Assembly (NCBI RefSeq): GCF_019733395.1
Contig: NZ_JAIHOO010000001.1
Span: 2,666,501-2,730,500, forward strand
Direction of reading: 5' to 3'
Length of the DNA: 64,000 nucleotides
Source of the DNA: Lysobacter sp. BMK333-48F3
GTDB taxonomy: Bacteria; Pseudomonadota; Gammaproteobacteria; Xanthomonadales; Xanthomonadaceae
In this document: positions 1 through 8,958 of the stretch, piece after piece
Layout: every line of letters starts with the position of its first letter
How positions within the stretch are numbered: the stretch's first letter is position 1
Made by a program: the position numbers and the translations under genes
Notes under the pieces: model-generated
The model's database searches: none
The model's input: only the letters and a program-made list of their open reading frames with translations
What the model was told of the DNA's origin: nothing

Positions 1-386
1 TCGAATGGAGTTCGCGCGCGCGCCATCGCGGCTACCGCCTGTACGGGGTTTGCGACGCCGGCATGCAGCACCGCATCGGCGACCTGGTGCCGCTGGCCTC
101 GTGGTTGCCGTTGCGCACCGTGGTGCACAGCCCGACCCGGCTGTACTACATGATGCGCAACCGGGTGTTGTTGTATCGCCGCGCCGAAGTGCCGCGGCGC
201 TGGGCCGCGCAGGACCTGCCGCGGCTGCTGCTGAAGTTCGCCGGCACCGCGGTGTTCCTGCGCCCGCGCCTGGGCTATCTGCGGGCGATGCTGCGCGGGC
301 TGCGCGACGGCCTGTGCGGGCGGGACGGGCCGATGCCGAGCGACCGGGCCGGCCGCCAGGGCCGAAGCCCCGATCCGAAGCGATAG
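1..386 (+). CDS. Family 2 glycosyltransferase, C-terminal part (cut by left edge)
   Basis: The frame is open from base 3 to the stop at 384-386, so only the last ~127 residues are present and the start lies outside the window. The visible part begins EWSSRARHRGYRLYGV and continues with an H-R-I-G-D segment and a conserved stretch HSPTRLYYMMRNRVLL. This layout (acceptor-side E-W, then 'H-S-P-x-R-x-Y-Y-x-x-R-N') is typical of the C-terminus of GT2 rhamnosyltransferase-like enzymes that add sugars to O-antigen or exopolysaccharide at the inner face of the membrane. The GT-A catalytic half with its DxD motif is not visible, so the substrate cannot be named. An overlapping frame over the same bases is a shadow. 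Confidence 0.7.
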   Translation, partial: EWSSRARHRGYRLYGVCDAGMQHRIGDLVPLASWLPLRTVVHSPTRLYYMMRNRVLLYRRAEVPRRWAAQDLPRLLLKFAGTAVFLRPRLGYLRAMLRGLRDGLCGRDGPMPSDRAGRQGRSPDPKR

Positions 387-630
387 ACCCGCGCGCCGGC
401 CGCCTGCCGGGAGGCTGCGTCTGCCCCCCGCGCTGCTGCCGTGTCCGGCTGGGATCGGCACGCGGCCGGGCTTTGCCCATCCTGGCGACAGCCCCGGCCG
501 AGCCCTCGCAACGCCCCGTCGCGCGCGCTGGCGCGGACCGGTCTGAACGCCGCCGCACCGCACCGTCGGCCCCGGCCCGGCCCGCGAACGCCTGCGCTAG
601 ACTTGCCGCGACTCCCCGTACGGTAAGCCC

Positions 631-3033
631 GTGGCCCGCATCGATTACGACGAAGACCAGCACGACGACGACAGCGACGACGGCCGCGCGCCGACCTGGC
701 GTCGCCGGCTGGTGACCTGGGGCCTGGCCGCCGCCGGTCTGGGCTTGGGGTTCCTGATTCCGTACACGCTCTACCTCAATCATGAAGTCGGGCAGCGTTT
801 CGGTCAGCTGCGCTGGCAGATCCCGACCCGGGTGTATGCGCGCCCGCTGGAACTGGCGCCGGGCCTGGCCCTGGATGCGGCCACGCTGAAGACCGAACTG
901 GACGCCGCGTCCTACCGCGAAGACGGCGGCGCCCGCCCGGGCACCTATGCCCGCGACGGCGGCCGTTTCACCATCGCCAGCCGCGGCTTCAACGACGTCG
1001 ACGGCAAGGTCGCGCCGCGCCGGATCGAAGTCACCGTGTCCGCCGGCCGCGTCGCCGCGCTGCGCGACCTGACCACGCGCAAGGCGCTGCGGGTGGCGCG
1101 CCTGGACCCGGCGCGGATCGCGACCCTGTACGGGCAGAAGCAGGAAGAACGCCGGCTGGTGCGGATCGAGGAAGTGCCCGAGTTGCTGGTCACCGGCCTG
1201 CAGGCGGTGGAAGACCGCGATTTCAACCACCACCTCGGCATCGATCTCAGCGGCATGGCGCGCGCGGCGTTCAAGAACGTCGCCGCCGGCCGCGCCAAGC
1301 AGGGCGCCAGCACCCTGACCCAGCAGCTGGCGCGCAGCGGCCTGCTCGGCATCGGCCAGGAGCAGACCCTGACCCGCAAGGGCAAGGAAATCATCTACGC
1401 CCTGTTGATCGAGGCGCGCTACGACAAGCGCACCATCCTGGAGGCGTATTTCAACCAGGTCTATCTCGGCCAGCGCGGTTCGCAGGCGATCCACGGCGTC
1501 GCCGCGGCTTCGGAGTTCTGGTTCGGCCGCGACCTGCGCGATCTCAACACCGAGCAGATCGCGCTGTTGATCGGCATCGTCCGCGGCCCCTCGTACTACG
1601 ATCCGCGGCGCAATCCCGAGCGCGCGCTGGAACGGCGCAATTTCGTCCTCGGCGAAATGCACGAAACCCAGCTGATCGACGACAAGGAATATCAGCGCGC
1701 GCTCAAGACCCCGCTCGGCATCAGCCAGAACCCGGGCAACATCGCCGCCAACCGCTTCCCGGCCTACGTCGACCTGGTCCGCCGCCAGTTGGCCCGCGAC
1801 TATCCGGCCGACGCGCTGGCCGGCGCCGGCCTCAGCGTGATGAGCGGCATGGCGCCGTCGGCCCAGGCCCAGGCCGAGGGCGCGGTGGCGCGCACGCTCA
1901 AGCGCCTGGACAGCAAGCGCCGTCCGCCGCTGCAGGCCGGTCTGGTGGTCACCGACGTGCACAACGGCGAAGTGGTCGCGGTGGTCGGCAGCCGCGAGTT
2001 CACCCAGCACGGTTTCAACCGCGCGGTCGAGGCGCAGCGCCCAGTCGGTTCGCTGCTCAAGCCTTTCGTGTACCTGTTGGCGCTGGCCCAGCCGGGCCAG
2101 TTCAACCTGGCCTCGTGGGTCGACGACTCGCCGGTGACGGTCAAGCTCGGCCGCGGCCGCAACTGGAACCCCGGCAACTCCGACGGCCGCAGCCACGGCA
2201 TGGTGCGGATGGTCGATGCGCTGGCCATGTCCTACAACCAGGCCACGGTGCGGATCGGCATGCAGGTCGCGCCGGAGCGGATCGCCGACCTGATCAAGAC
2301 CCTGGCCGGGATCGAGGCGCCGAACAATCCGTCGCTGATCCTCGGTGCGGTCGACCAGAGCCCGTACGCGATGGCGCAGCTGTACCAGTTCCTGGCGTCC
2401 GGCGGCGAAATCCAGCCGCTGCACGCGGTGCGCGGCGTGCTCGACGCCAGCGGCAAGGCGGTCAAGCGCTACGACAAGGAACCGGCGCCGGCGCAGGAAG
2501 GCGACGCGATCGCCGCGCGCCTGATCACCATCGCCCTGCAGCAGGCGGTCAGCAACGGCACCGGCCGCCAGCTGATCGGCGATGGCCTCGGCCGGCTGGC
2601 GCCGGCCGGCAAGACCGGCACCAGCAACGACGGCCGCGACAGCTGGTTCGCCGGCTGGACCGGCGATCACCTGGCGGTGATCTGGGTCGGCAACGATCAG
2701 AACCAGACCACCGGCCTGTACGGCGCCACCGGCGCGATGCGGGTGTGGTCGTCGATCTTCGCCCGCCTGCCGAGCGCGCCGTTGAAGGTCACCGACAAGG
2801 GCCTGGACTGGCAGTCGGTGATCGGCACCCACGTCACCGACGCCAGCTGCGCCGGCGCGCGCCGCTTCCCGTTCGTGACCGGCTACGCCCCCGAGTACGC
2901 GCCGTGCCCGGCGCCGCAGCCGGAAGGCGGCGAAGAGTCCGGCGGCGGCTGGCGCGAATGGTTCGGCCTCGGCCGGGACAAGGACGAACCCGCGCAACCG
3001 GCGCCGTCGGATTCCCCGCCCCCGGAGCAGTAA
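631..3033 (+). CDS. mrcB: Penicillin-binding protein 1B, bifunctional transglycosylase/transpeptidase
   Basis: Builds and cross-links peptidoglycan in the periplasm. The 800-residue protein starts at a GTG. It has a cytoplasmic acidic N-terminus, one membrane anchor (about residues 27-49), then a UB2H-like region. The GT51 glycosyltransferase domain shows EDRDFNHHLG near residue 193 and the TLTQQLAR motif. The transpeptidase domain has GSLLKPF (catalytic Ser-x-x-Lys, ~473), SYNQ (~533) and KTGT (~660). The length fits class A PBP1B. The C-terminal tail is Pro/Glu/Gly-rich. The next gene, a TPR lipoprotein, follows after 3 bp and probably belongs to the same operon. Confidence 0.95.
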   Translation: MARIDYDEDQHDDDSDDGRAPTWRRRLVTWGLAAAGLGLGFLIPYTLYLNHEVGQRFGQLRWQIPTRVYARPLELAPGLALDAATLKTELDAASYREDGGARPGTYARDGGRFTIASRGFNDVDGKVAPRRIEVTVSAGRVAALRDLTTRKALRVARLDPARIATLYGQKQEERRLVRIEEVPELLVTGLQAVEDRDFNHHLGIDLSGMARAAFKNVAAGRAKQGASTLTQQLARSGLLGIGQEQTLTRKGKEIIYALLIEARYDKRTILEAYFNQVYLGQRGSQAIHGVAAASEFWFGRDLRDLNTEQIALLIGIVRGPSYYDPRRNPERALERRNFVLGEMHETQLIDDKEYQRALKTPLGISQNPGNIAANRFPAYVDLVRRQLARDYPADALAGAGLSVMSGMAPSAQAQAEGAVARTLKRLDSKRRPPLQAGLVVTDVHNGEVVAVVGSREFTQHGFNRAVEAQRPVGSLLKPFVYLLALAQPGQFNLASWVDDSPVTVKLGRGRNWNPGNSDGRSHGMVRMVDALAMSYNQATVRIGMQVAPERIADLIKTLAGIEAPNNPSLILGAVDQSPYAMAQLYQFLASGGEIQPLHAVRGVLDASGKAVKRYDKEPAPAQEGDAIAARLITIALQQAVSNGTGRQLIGDGLGRLAPAGKTGTSNDGRDSWFAGWTGDHLAVIWVGNDQNQTTGLYGATGAMRVWSSIFARLPSAPLKVTDKGLDWQSVIGTHVTDASCAGARRFPFVTGYAPEYAPCPAPQPEGGEESGGGWREWFGLGRDKDEPAQPAPSDSPPPEQ

Positions 3034-3036
3034 GTC

Positions 3037-3651
3037 ATGAGTCGTAACCTTTTGCGCGCCGTCCCCCGCGGCGCGACGCTGGTCGCGCTGAGCGCGCTGG
3101 CCGCAGCCTGTTCGGTCGCGCCGCCGCAGCCCGGCGCGCTGGCCGAAGCCAGTTTCAACGGCGAAGCGGCCGTCGCCGCGGTGCGCGCCGCCGGCGGCGC
3201 CGCCGCGCGCGAACTCGACGTGCAGCCGATCCGCGACGCCCAGGTCGAGGACCTGCGCCAGCAGGCGGCGCAGTTGGAGCGCGCGCGCAAGTACGCCGAA
3301 GCCGCGGCCGCTCTCGATCAGGCGCTGCAGCTCAACCCCAGCGACCCCGCGCTGCTGCAGGAACGCGCCGAGGCCGCCTTGCTGCTGCACCGGCTCGACG
3401 ACGCCGAGCGCTACGCCCAGCAGGCGTTCGACGGCGGCTCGCAGGTCGGGCCGCTGTGCCGGCGCCATTGGGCGACGATCGCCCGCGCCCGCCAGGGCAA
3501 GCTCGACGGCGTCAACGCGGCGATGAAGCTGGCCCAGCGCCAGGAGCATTACGATGCGCTGCTGCCGCAACGCACCCAACTGACCCAGGCCGGCAAGCAG
3601 GCCCAGGCCCGCATCGACGCGTGCACGGTCGCCGCGCCTCCACGCTACTGA
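3037..3651 (+). CDS. TPR lipoprotein downstream of PBP1B (LpoP-like candidate)
   Basis: 204 residues. An N-terminal lipoprotein signal ends in ALAAAC with the lipid-accepting Cys at position 25. The mature part holds two or so tetratricopeptide repeats at about residues 65-140 (ARKYAEAAAALDQALQLNPS is a clear TPR helix pair). It starts 3 bp after mrcB stops, so the two are almost certainly co-transcribed. In Pseudomonas aeruginosa a TPR lipoprotein, LpoP, activates PBP1b; the position and architecture here suggest the same role at the outer membrane. That function is inference: the TPR fold alone is not diagnostic, and sequence identity to LpoP was not tested. Confidence 0.75.
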   Translation: MSRNLLRAVPRGATLVALSALAAACSVAPPQPGALAEASFNGEAAVAAVRAAGGAAARELDVQPIRDAQVEDLRQQAAQLERARKYAEAAAALDQALQLNPSDPALLQERAEAALLLHRLDDAERYAQQAFDGGSQVGPLCRRHWATIARARQGKLDGVNAAMKLAQRQEHYDALLPQRTQLTQAGKQAQARIDACTVAAPPRY

Positions 3652-3661
3652 TCTTTCGTCT

Positions 3662-5821
3662 ATGGAAACCAGCCGCCTTGGCGTAGCCAGTCGTGCCGCG
3701 CTGAGCGAAGGCGGCGACCTGGCGAGCAAGATCGCCGCCTTCGCCCCGCGAGCGGCGCAGCAGGACCTGTCGGTCGCGATCGCCGACGCCTTCGAAGCGC
3801 GTTCGACCCTGCTCGCCGAGGCCGGCACCGGCACCGGCAAGACCTTCGCCTACCTGGTGCCGGCGTTGCTGTCCGGGCTCAAGACCATCGTCTCCACCGG
3901 CACTCGCGCGCTGCAGGACCAGCTGTACCACCGCGACCTGCCGCGGGTGCGCGATGCGCTCGGCACCGGGCTCAAGACCGCGCTGCTCAAGGGCCGGGCC
4001 AACTACCTGTGCCGCTACCGCACCGAGCAGGCCAAGGGCGAGCCGCGCTTTTCCAGCCGCGAATACGCGGCGCAGTTCCAGCGCATCGTCGCCTGGTCCG
4101 GCCGCACCCGTTCGGGCGACCTGGCCGAACTGGAGGCCTTGGCCGAGGACTCGCCGCTGCTGCCGATGGTCACCTCGACCGCGGAGAACTGCCTGGGCAG
4201 CGAGTGCCCGATGTACGCCGACTGTTTCGTGGTGCAGGCGCGCCAGCGCGCCCAGGCCGCCGACCTGGTGGTGGTCAACCACCATCTGCTGCTGGCCGAC
4301 CTGGCGCTGAAGCAGGAAGGTTTCGGCGAAATCCTGCCCGGCGCGCAGGCGTTCGTGGTCGACGAGGCGCACCAGTTGCCCGAACTGGCCGGGCAGTTTT
4401 TCGGCGAGGCGATCAGCGCCCGGCCCCTGGTCGAACTGGCGCGCGACGCGCTGGCCGAATGCAAGCAGGTGCCGGGCACGCTGGCGGCGATGCAGGCGCC
4501 GGCGCGCGAACTGGAGCAGTCGGTGCGCGCCTTGCGCGCGGCGATGGACGAACTGCCGGTGCGCGCGACCCGGCGCCGCGCCGCCGAACTGCCGGCGGTG
4601 GAGGAGGCCTTCGACGGCCTGCAGGCGGCGCTGCTGACCCTGGAGGAAGCGCTGGAACCGTTGCGCGCCTCGGCGCCGGGCTTCGAAAGCTGCCACGCGC
4701 GGGCGCGCGACTTCTCCGCGCGGCTGCGGCGCTGGCGCGGTTTTCCGCCGGCGCTGCCGGCGGTGGTCGAGGGCGCGGATGCGCCGGCTTCCGACGAGGC
4801 CGCAGGCGAGGGCGATGCGCCGGCGCGCGCAGTGCAGCGTCCGCCGAGCCAGGCCGCCTCCATCGGCGACGACGAGGCGGCCGATGGCGAACCCGGCGCC
4901 GACGGCAAGCGCGAACGCCCGCGCGGCGGCGGCAGCGTGCGCTGGTACGAGCTGACCGCGCGCGGCTTCCGCCTCAGCCGTACCCCGCTGGACGTGTCCG
5001 GGCCGCTGGCCGAGCACCGCGAACGCTCGCGCGCGGCCTGGGTGTTCACCTCGGCCACGCTCGCGGTCGGCGGCCAGTTCCAGCACTACGCGCGCAAGCT
5101 CGGCCTGGACGGGCCGCGCACCCTGCTGGCGCCGAGCCCGTTCGATTGGCAGAACCAGGCTTTGCTGTACCTGCCGCCGGGCCTGCCCGACCCGATGGTG
5201 CGGCACTACAACGACAGCATGGTCGATCGGATCCGGCCGGTGCTGGAAGCGTCCGGCGGCCGCGCCTTCGTCCTGTTCGCCTCGCACCGCGCCCTGCGCG
5301 AAACCGCCGAGTTGTTGCGCGACGGCCCCTGGCCGCTGTTCGTCCAGGGCGAGGCGCCGCGGCACGTGCTGCTGGAGCGCTTCCGCGCCTCCGGCAACGG
5401 CGTCCTGCTCGGCGCGGCCAGCTTCCGCGAGGGAGTCGACGTCGCCGGCGAAGCGCTCAGCGTGGTGGTGATCGACAAGCTGCCGTTCGCCGCGCCCGAC
5501 GATCCGGTGTTCGAGGCGCGCCTGGAAGCGATCCGCCGCAGCGGCGGCAACCCGTTCCGCGACGAGCAGCTGCCGCAGGCGGTGATCGCGCTCAAGCAGG
5601 GCGCCGGCCGGCTGATCCGCAGCGAGACCGACCGCGGCGTGCTGGTGCTGTGCGACCCGCGCCTGACCACCAAGACCTACGGCAAGACCTTCCTCGACTC
5701 GCTGCCGCCCTTGCCGCGCAGCCGCCGGATCGAGGACGTGGCCGATTTCTTCGCCGGCCGCCCGCTGGCCCTAGAATCGGTTTCGTCCGCGCCGGACGGC
5801 GAGGACTACTACTACCGCTGA
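3662..5821 (+). CDS. ATP-dependent DNA helicase, XPD/DinG family (YoaA-like)
   Basis: 719 residues, superfamily 2 iron-sulfur helicase. Walker A is GTGTGKT at 55-61 and the Walker B/DEAH box VVDEAH lies near residue 233. Four cysteines between motifs I and II (YLC near 118, then the ENC, SEC and ADC cysteines near residues 178-190) match the 4Fe-4S cluster ligands of the family. The late motif QGAGRLIRSETDRGV is the helicase motif VI. Length and lack of an exonuclease domain fit YoaA or short DinG. An acidic, low-complexity insertion lies at about residues 370-420. The start ATG lies 10 bp after the TPR lipoprotein stop. Family members act in repair of stalled forks or R-loops; the exact substrate is not readable here. 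Confidence 0.88.
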   Translation: METSRLGVASRAALSEGGDLASKIAAFAPRAAQQDLSVAIADAFEARSTLLAEAGTGTGKTFAYLVPALLSGLKTIVSTGTRALQDQLYHRDLPRVRDALGTGLKTALLKGRANYLCRYRTEQAKGEPRFSSREYAAQFQRIVAWSGRTRSGDLAELEALAEDSPLLPMVTSTAENCLGSECPMYADCFVVQARQRAQAADLVVVNHHLLLADLALKQEGFGEILPGAQAFVVDEAHQLPELAGQFFGEAISARPLVELARDALAECKQVPGTLAAMQAPARELEQSVRALRAAMDELPVRATRRRAAELPAVEEAFDGLQAALLTLEEALEPLRASAPGFESCHARARDFSARLRRWRGFPPALPAVVEGADAPASDEAAGEGDAPARAVQRPPSQAASIGDDEAADGEPGADGKRERPRGGGSVRWYELTARGFRLSRTPLDVSGPLAEHRERSRAAWVFTSATLAVGGQFQHYARKLGLDGPRTLLAPSPFDWQNQALLYLPPGLPDPMVRHYNDSMVDRIRPVLEASGGRAFVLFASHRALRETAELLRDGPWPLFVQGEAPRHVLLERFRASGNGVLLGAASFREGVDVAGEALSVVVIDKLPFAAPDDPVFEARLEAIRRSGGNPFRDEQLPQAVIALKQGAGRLIRSETDRGVLVLCDPRLTTKTYGKTFLDSLPPLPRSRRIEDVADFFAGRPLALESVSSAPDGEDYYYR

Positions 5822-5852
5822 AGGCGGTCGCGACCAACCTGGGAGACGGGCC

Positions 5853-6263
5853 ATGAGCGAACAGGAACCGACGGCGCGCAAGCCGCGCGTGCACGGATTG
5901 GGCGGGGTGTTCTTCAAGGCGCGCGATCCGGCCGCGCTGGCGGACTGGTACCGGCGCCACCTGGACCTGGACGTGCAGCCCTGGGGCGGCGCCCTGTTCC
6001 GCTGGCAGCGCGCCGGCAGCGGCCAGGACGCCTGCACGGTGTGGGCGCCGTTCGGCGAGGACAGCGCGTATTTCCAGCCCAGCGACAAGCCCTACATGCT
6101 CAATCTGCGGGTCGACGACCTGACGGGCACCCTGCAGGCGCTGCGCGAGGAAGGCTGCACGGTGCTGGAGCGCTACGAGGAATCCGAGCAGGGCAAGTTC
6201 GGCTATGCGCTGGATCCGGAAGGCGGGCTGCTGGAGCTGTGGCAGCCGGCGCCGGGGTATTGA
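5853..6263 (+). CDS. VOC family (glyoxalase-like) protein
   Basis: 136 residues with the vicinal-oxygen-chelate fold signature: an N-terminal beta-alpha unit (GGVFFKARDPAALADWYRRH), a central YMLNLRVDDL strand, and a C-terminal DPEGGLLELWQP that carries the usual Glu metal ligand. The length matches single-domain VOC proteins. A ribosome-binding site GGGAGA precedes the ATG. VOC proteins range from glyoxalases to antibiotic-binding proteins, so no substrate is assigned. It sits between a helicase and tsaB with no functional link that I can see. Confidence 0.85.
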   Translation: MSEQEPTARKPRVHGLGGVFFKARDPAALADWYRRHLDLDVQPWGGALFRWQRAGSGQDACTVWAPFGEDSAYFQPSDKPYMLNLRVDDLTGTLQALREEGCTVLERYEESEQGKFGYALDPEGGLLELWQPAPGY

Positions 6264-6317
6264 GCCGGCCGCGGCGGCCTCGCCCCGCCGCGACGCCGCT
6301 CGGGCGATAATCCGCCG

Positions 6318-7037
6318 ATGAAACTTCTGGCCTTCGAAACCTCCACCGAAGCCTGTTCGGTCGCCCTGTGGCTGGACGGCGAGGTGCGCGAACGCTTCGA
6401 ACTGGCGCCGCGCCGCCATGCCGAACTGTCCCTGCCCTGGGCCGAGGCCCTGTTGGCCGAGGCCGGCATCGCCCGCAGCGAACTCGATGCGATCGCGCTC
6501 GGCCGCGGCCCCGGCGCGTTCACCGGCGTGCGCCTGGCGATCGCCGTCGCCCAGGGCATCGCCCTGGCGCTGGACCGCCCGCTGCTGCCGGTGTCGACCC
6601 TGGCGACTTTGGCCCTGCGCGCGCCGGCCACGGCGGGCGAGGGCGCGCCGCGACGGGTCTATGCGGCGATCGACGCGCGCATGGGCGAGGTCTATACCGG
6701 CGCGTTCGAGCTGCGCGACGGCGAGGCGGTCGCGCTCGACGGCGAGCGCGTCTGCGCGCCGGACCAGGCGGTCGTGCCCGGCGGCGACCCGGGTTGGCTC
6801 GGCGTCGGCACCGGTTTCGCCGCTGCCGACGGCGCGCTGGCCCAGCGCCTGGCGCCACGTTTCGACGCGATCGACGCGCAGGCCCTGCCGCACGCCGCCG
6901 ACCTGGCCCGGCTCGCCGCCGCCGCCTACGCGCGCGGCGAAGCGGTCGCGCCGGAAAAGGTCGAGCCGGCCTACCTGCGCAACAACGTCGCCCTGACCAT
7001 CGCCGAGCAGGCGGCGTTGCGCAGTCGCGGCGGGTGA
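6318..7037 (+). CDS. tsaB: tRNA t6A biosynthesis protein TsaB
   Basis: 239 residues. Starts with the ASKHA fold signature LLAFETSTEACSVAL, followed by GRGPGAFTGVRLAIA, the standard TsaB loop. TsaB dimerises with TsaD and, with TsaE, completes the threonylcarbamoyl transfer to A37 of ANN-decoding tRNAs in the cytoplasm. The length is normal for gammaproteobacterial TsaB. The catalytic metal-binding histidines of TsaD are absent, as expected for TsaB. Confidence 0.93.
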   Translation: MKLLAFETSTEACSVALWLDGEVRERFELAPRRHAELSLPWAEALLAEAGIARSELDAIALGRGPGAFTGVRLAIAVAQGIALALDRPLLPVSTLATLALRAPATAGEGAPRRVYAAIDARMGEVYTGAFELRDGEAVALDGERVCAPDQAVVPGGDPGWLGVGTGFAAADGALAQRLAPRFDAIDAQALPHAADLARLAAAAYARGEAVAPEKVEPAYLRNNVALTIAEQAALRSRGG

Positions 7038-7066
7038 GGCCGCACCGCCCTCGAAGGAGAACGAAC

Positions 7067-8215
7067 ATGTCGCGCAGCACCGTATGGACGATGGCGCTGA
7101 TCGCCTGCGCCGCGCCGGCCTGGGGCCAAGCCGAAACCCGCGCCGAAGTCTGGCAGGGCGAGGTCGGCAAGCTGCCGGTGGTGGTCGAGTTGAGCGGCGA
7201 GCACACGCTCGATGGCCAGTACTTCTACCGCAAGCATCTGCGCGACCTGGAATTGCAGGGCGTGCGCGACGGCAGCGGCGTGCACCTGCAGGTGCGCGAC
7301 CGCGACGACCGCATCACCGAGCGCTGGGAGCTGCGCGAACGCGGCGGCGCGCTGGAGGGGCAATGGCGGGCCGGCAAGCGCAGCCTGCCGGTGCGCCTGC
7401 AACGGGTCGACCTGGCCGCGCTGCGCGCCGGCAAGAACGGCGAGCGCTACGACCGCGCCGGCGCCCAGGCCGGCGCCTACGATGCCTTGCGCCTGAGCGA
7501 GCTGAGCCTGCAGCCGGGACGCAGCGAGGATTTCCAGGGCCATCGGCTGCAATGGTGGAGCGAGCCGCGCAGCGGCATGGACTTGTTCACGGTCGAGTCC
7601 GGCTACGACGAGGCCACCCGTTCGCGTTTGAACCGGATCCTGCGCCAGCGCCTGTGGCGTTCGGCGCTCGACGCGCTGCAATGCCGCTCGGCCGAGAACA
7701 GCGATTTCGAACAGAGCGTGACGCCGCGCCTGCTCGACCGCCGCTTCCTCAGCGTCAGCCTGATGAGCAGCTACTACTGCGGCGGCGCGCATCCGGACTT
7801 CGGCGATGCGCCGCTCAACCTGGACGTGCGCGACGGCCGCGAGCTGGATCTGCAGGACGTGCTCTGGCTCGGCAAGGGCCGGCCGCCGGCCGCCGAGGCC
7901 GAGCGCCGCGACTACGACGACCCCGAGTACCAGCGTTTGCGCGACTACCGCGACAACACCCTGGCGCCGTGGATCGTCGCCACCCTGGACAAGCTGCGGC
8001 CGCAGGACATGGCGGCGCCGGCGAAGCCGGACGAGGGCTGCGATTACCGCGATACCCAGGTCTGGAACCTGCCGATCTGGCACCTGCGGCCGGAAGGGCT
8101 GTATCTCGGGCCGTACTTCGCCCGCGTCGCGCGCGCTTGCGAATATCCAGAGTGGTCGGTGATTCCCTGGCCGCAGGTCGAACGTCATCCGGGCGCGGCG
8201 CTGAAGGCGAAGTAA
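7067..8215 (+). CDS. Secreted protein with DUF3298-like C-terminal part
   Basis: 382 residues. The ATG is preceded by GAAGGAGA, a strong ribosome-binding site, and opens a Sec signal peptide (TVWTMALIACAAPAWGQA). The mature protein has an N-terminal beta-rich half of unknown type. The C-terminal half has SSYYCGGAHPDFGDAP followed by LDVRDGRELDLQDVL, which resembles the 'GGAHP..G...D...G..L.L.D' pattern of DUF3298/RsiV-like domains. No function is known. It is followed by another exported protein in the same direction after an 80-bp gap. Confidence 0.7.
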   Translation: MSRSTVWTMALIACAAPAWGQAETRAEVWQGEVGKLPVVVELSGEHTLDGQYFYRKHLRDLELQGVRDGSGVHLQVRDRDDRITERWELRERGGALEGQWRAGKRSLPVRLQRVDLAALRAGKNGERYDRAGAQAGAYDALRLSELSLQPGRSEDFQGHRLQWWSEPRSGMDLFTVESGYDEATRSRLNRILRQRLWRSALDALQCRSAENSDFEQSVTPRLLDRRFLSVSLMSSYYCGGAHPDFGDAPLNLDVRDGRELDLQDVLWLGKGRPPAAEAERRDYDDPEYQRLRDYRDNTLAPWIVATLDKLRPQDMAAPAKPDEGCDYRDTQVWNLPIWHLRPEGLYLGPYFARVARACEYPEWSVIPWPQVERHPGAALKAK

Positions 8216-8295
8216 GCCTTCCGGGCATGCCGTCGATGACGGTGTCGGAGCATGAAGTCAGAACGCGAAATCGGAACGCGAACTCGGAGCGGACC

Positions 8296-8958
8296 ATGCA
8301 AGCCAGGCATTGGATGCTGTTGTTGGCGACAGTTGCGGCGCAGCCCGGGTTCGCGGCGCGGGCGGAGGCGCCGCCGGCGCGGGTCATGACGGTCGCGACC
8401 GCGTCCGGCGCGAGCTGGAGCGGGCTGGTTCACCAGCGCCAGCGGCTCGGCGAACGCTGGGTGCTGAGCTTGAAGCGCGCGCAGGGCCTGCGCATCGACG
8501 GCCGGCCGATCGACGCGCCGGTCGGCGCGGACGCCTTCGCCGAAGCGCTGGACGCCGGCCTGCGTGCGGTCGCCGACAGCGGCGGCGCGGTCGACGCGAT
8601 CCAGGTCGATGCCTTCCTGGTGCGCGAAACGCGCGCGGACTGGATCGCGGCGGTCCGGCGCGCGGCGGGACGGCAGACCGGCATGGTCGGCGCGCGACCC
8701 GCGGTCGATCGCGCGGTGTGGCTGGCCTTGCGCGACACGGCCCAGGTCCGCCAGGCCTGCGTCGTCGCCCAGCGCCACGGCTGGCGTTGCGCCGAACCGG
8801 CGGTCGCGACCGATCCGGTCGTCTATCGCCCCGGTTTCGTCGGCCAATCGTGGCGGCGGGTGGCGTCCGACGCCGACGCCGGCCTGGCCGAGACGATGTG
8901 GTTCGAGATCGTGCTGAGCCGCGTGCCTTCATCGCCGGGCCGGCTGCCGGGAGAATGA
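8296..8958 (+). CDS. Exported protein of unknown function
   Basis: 220 residues with a probable signal peptide (HWMLLLATVAAQPGFAARA). I do not recognise the rest. It contains two cysteines (VRQACVVA and WRCAEP, ~15 residues apart) that could form a disulfide in the periplasm. The stop codon overlaps the start of the next gene as ATGA, so the two are translationally coupled. The coding direction is supported by codon use and by the coupling. Confidence 0.6.
   Translation: MQARHWMLLLATVAAQPGFAARAEAPPARVMTVATASGASWSGLVHQRQRLGERWVLSLKRAQGLRIDGRPIDAPVGADAFAEALDAGLRAVADSGGAVDAIQVDAFLVRETRADWIAAVRRAAGRQTGMVGARPAVDRAVWLALRDTAQVRQACVVAQRHGWRCAEPAVATDPVVYRPGFVGQSWRRVASDADAGLAETMWFEIVLSRVPSSPGRLPGE

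Noticed and set aside
631..3047. Frame-shifted Arg/Gly-rich ORF over the 3' part of mrcB
   Set aside because: Shadow of mrcB; the mrcB frame contains all PBP motifs in order.
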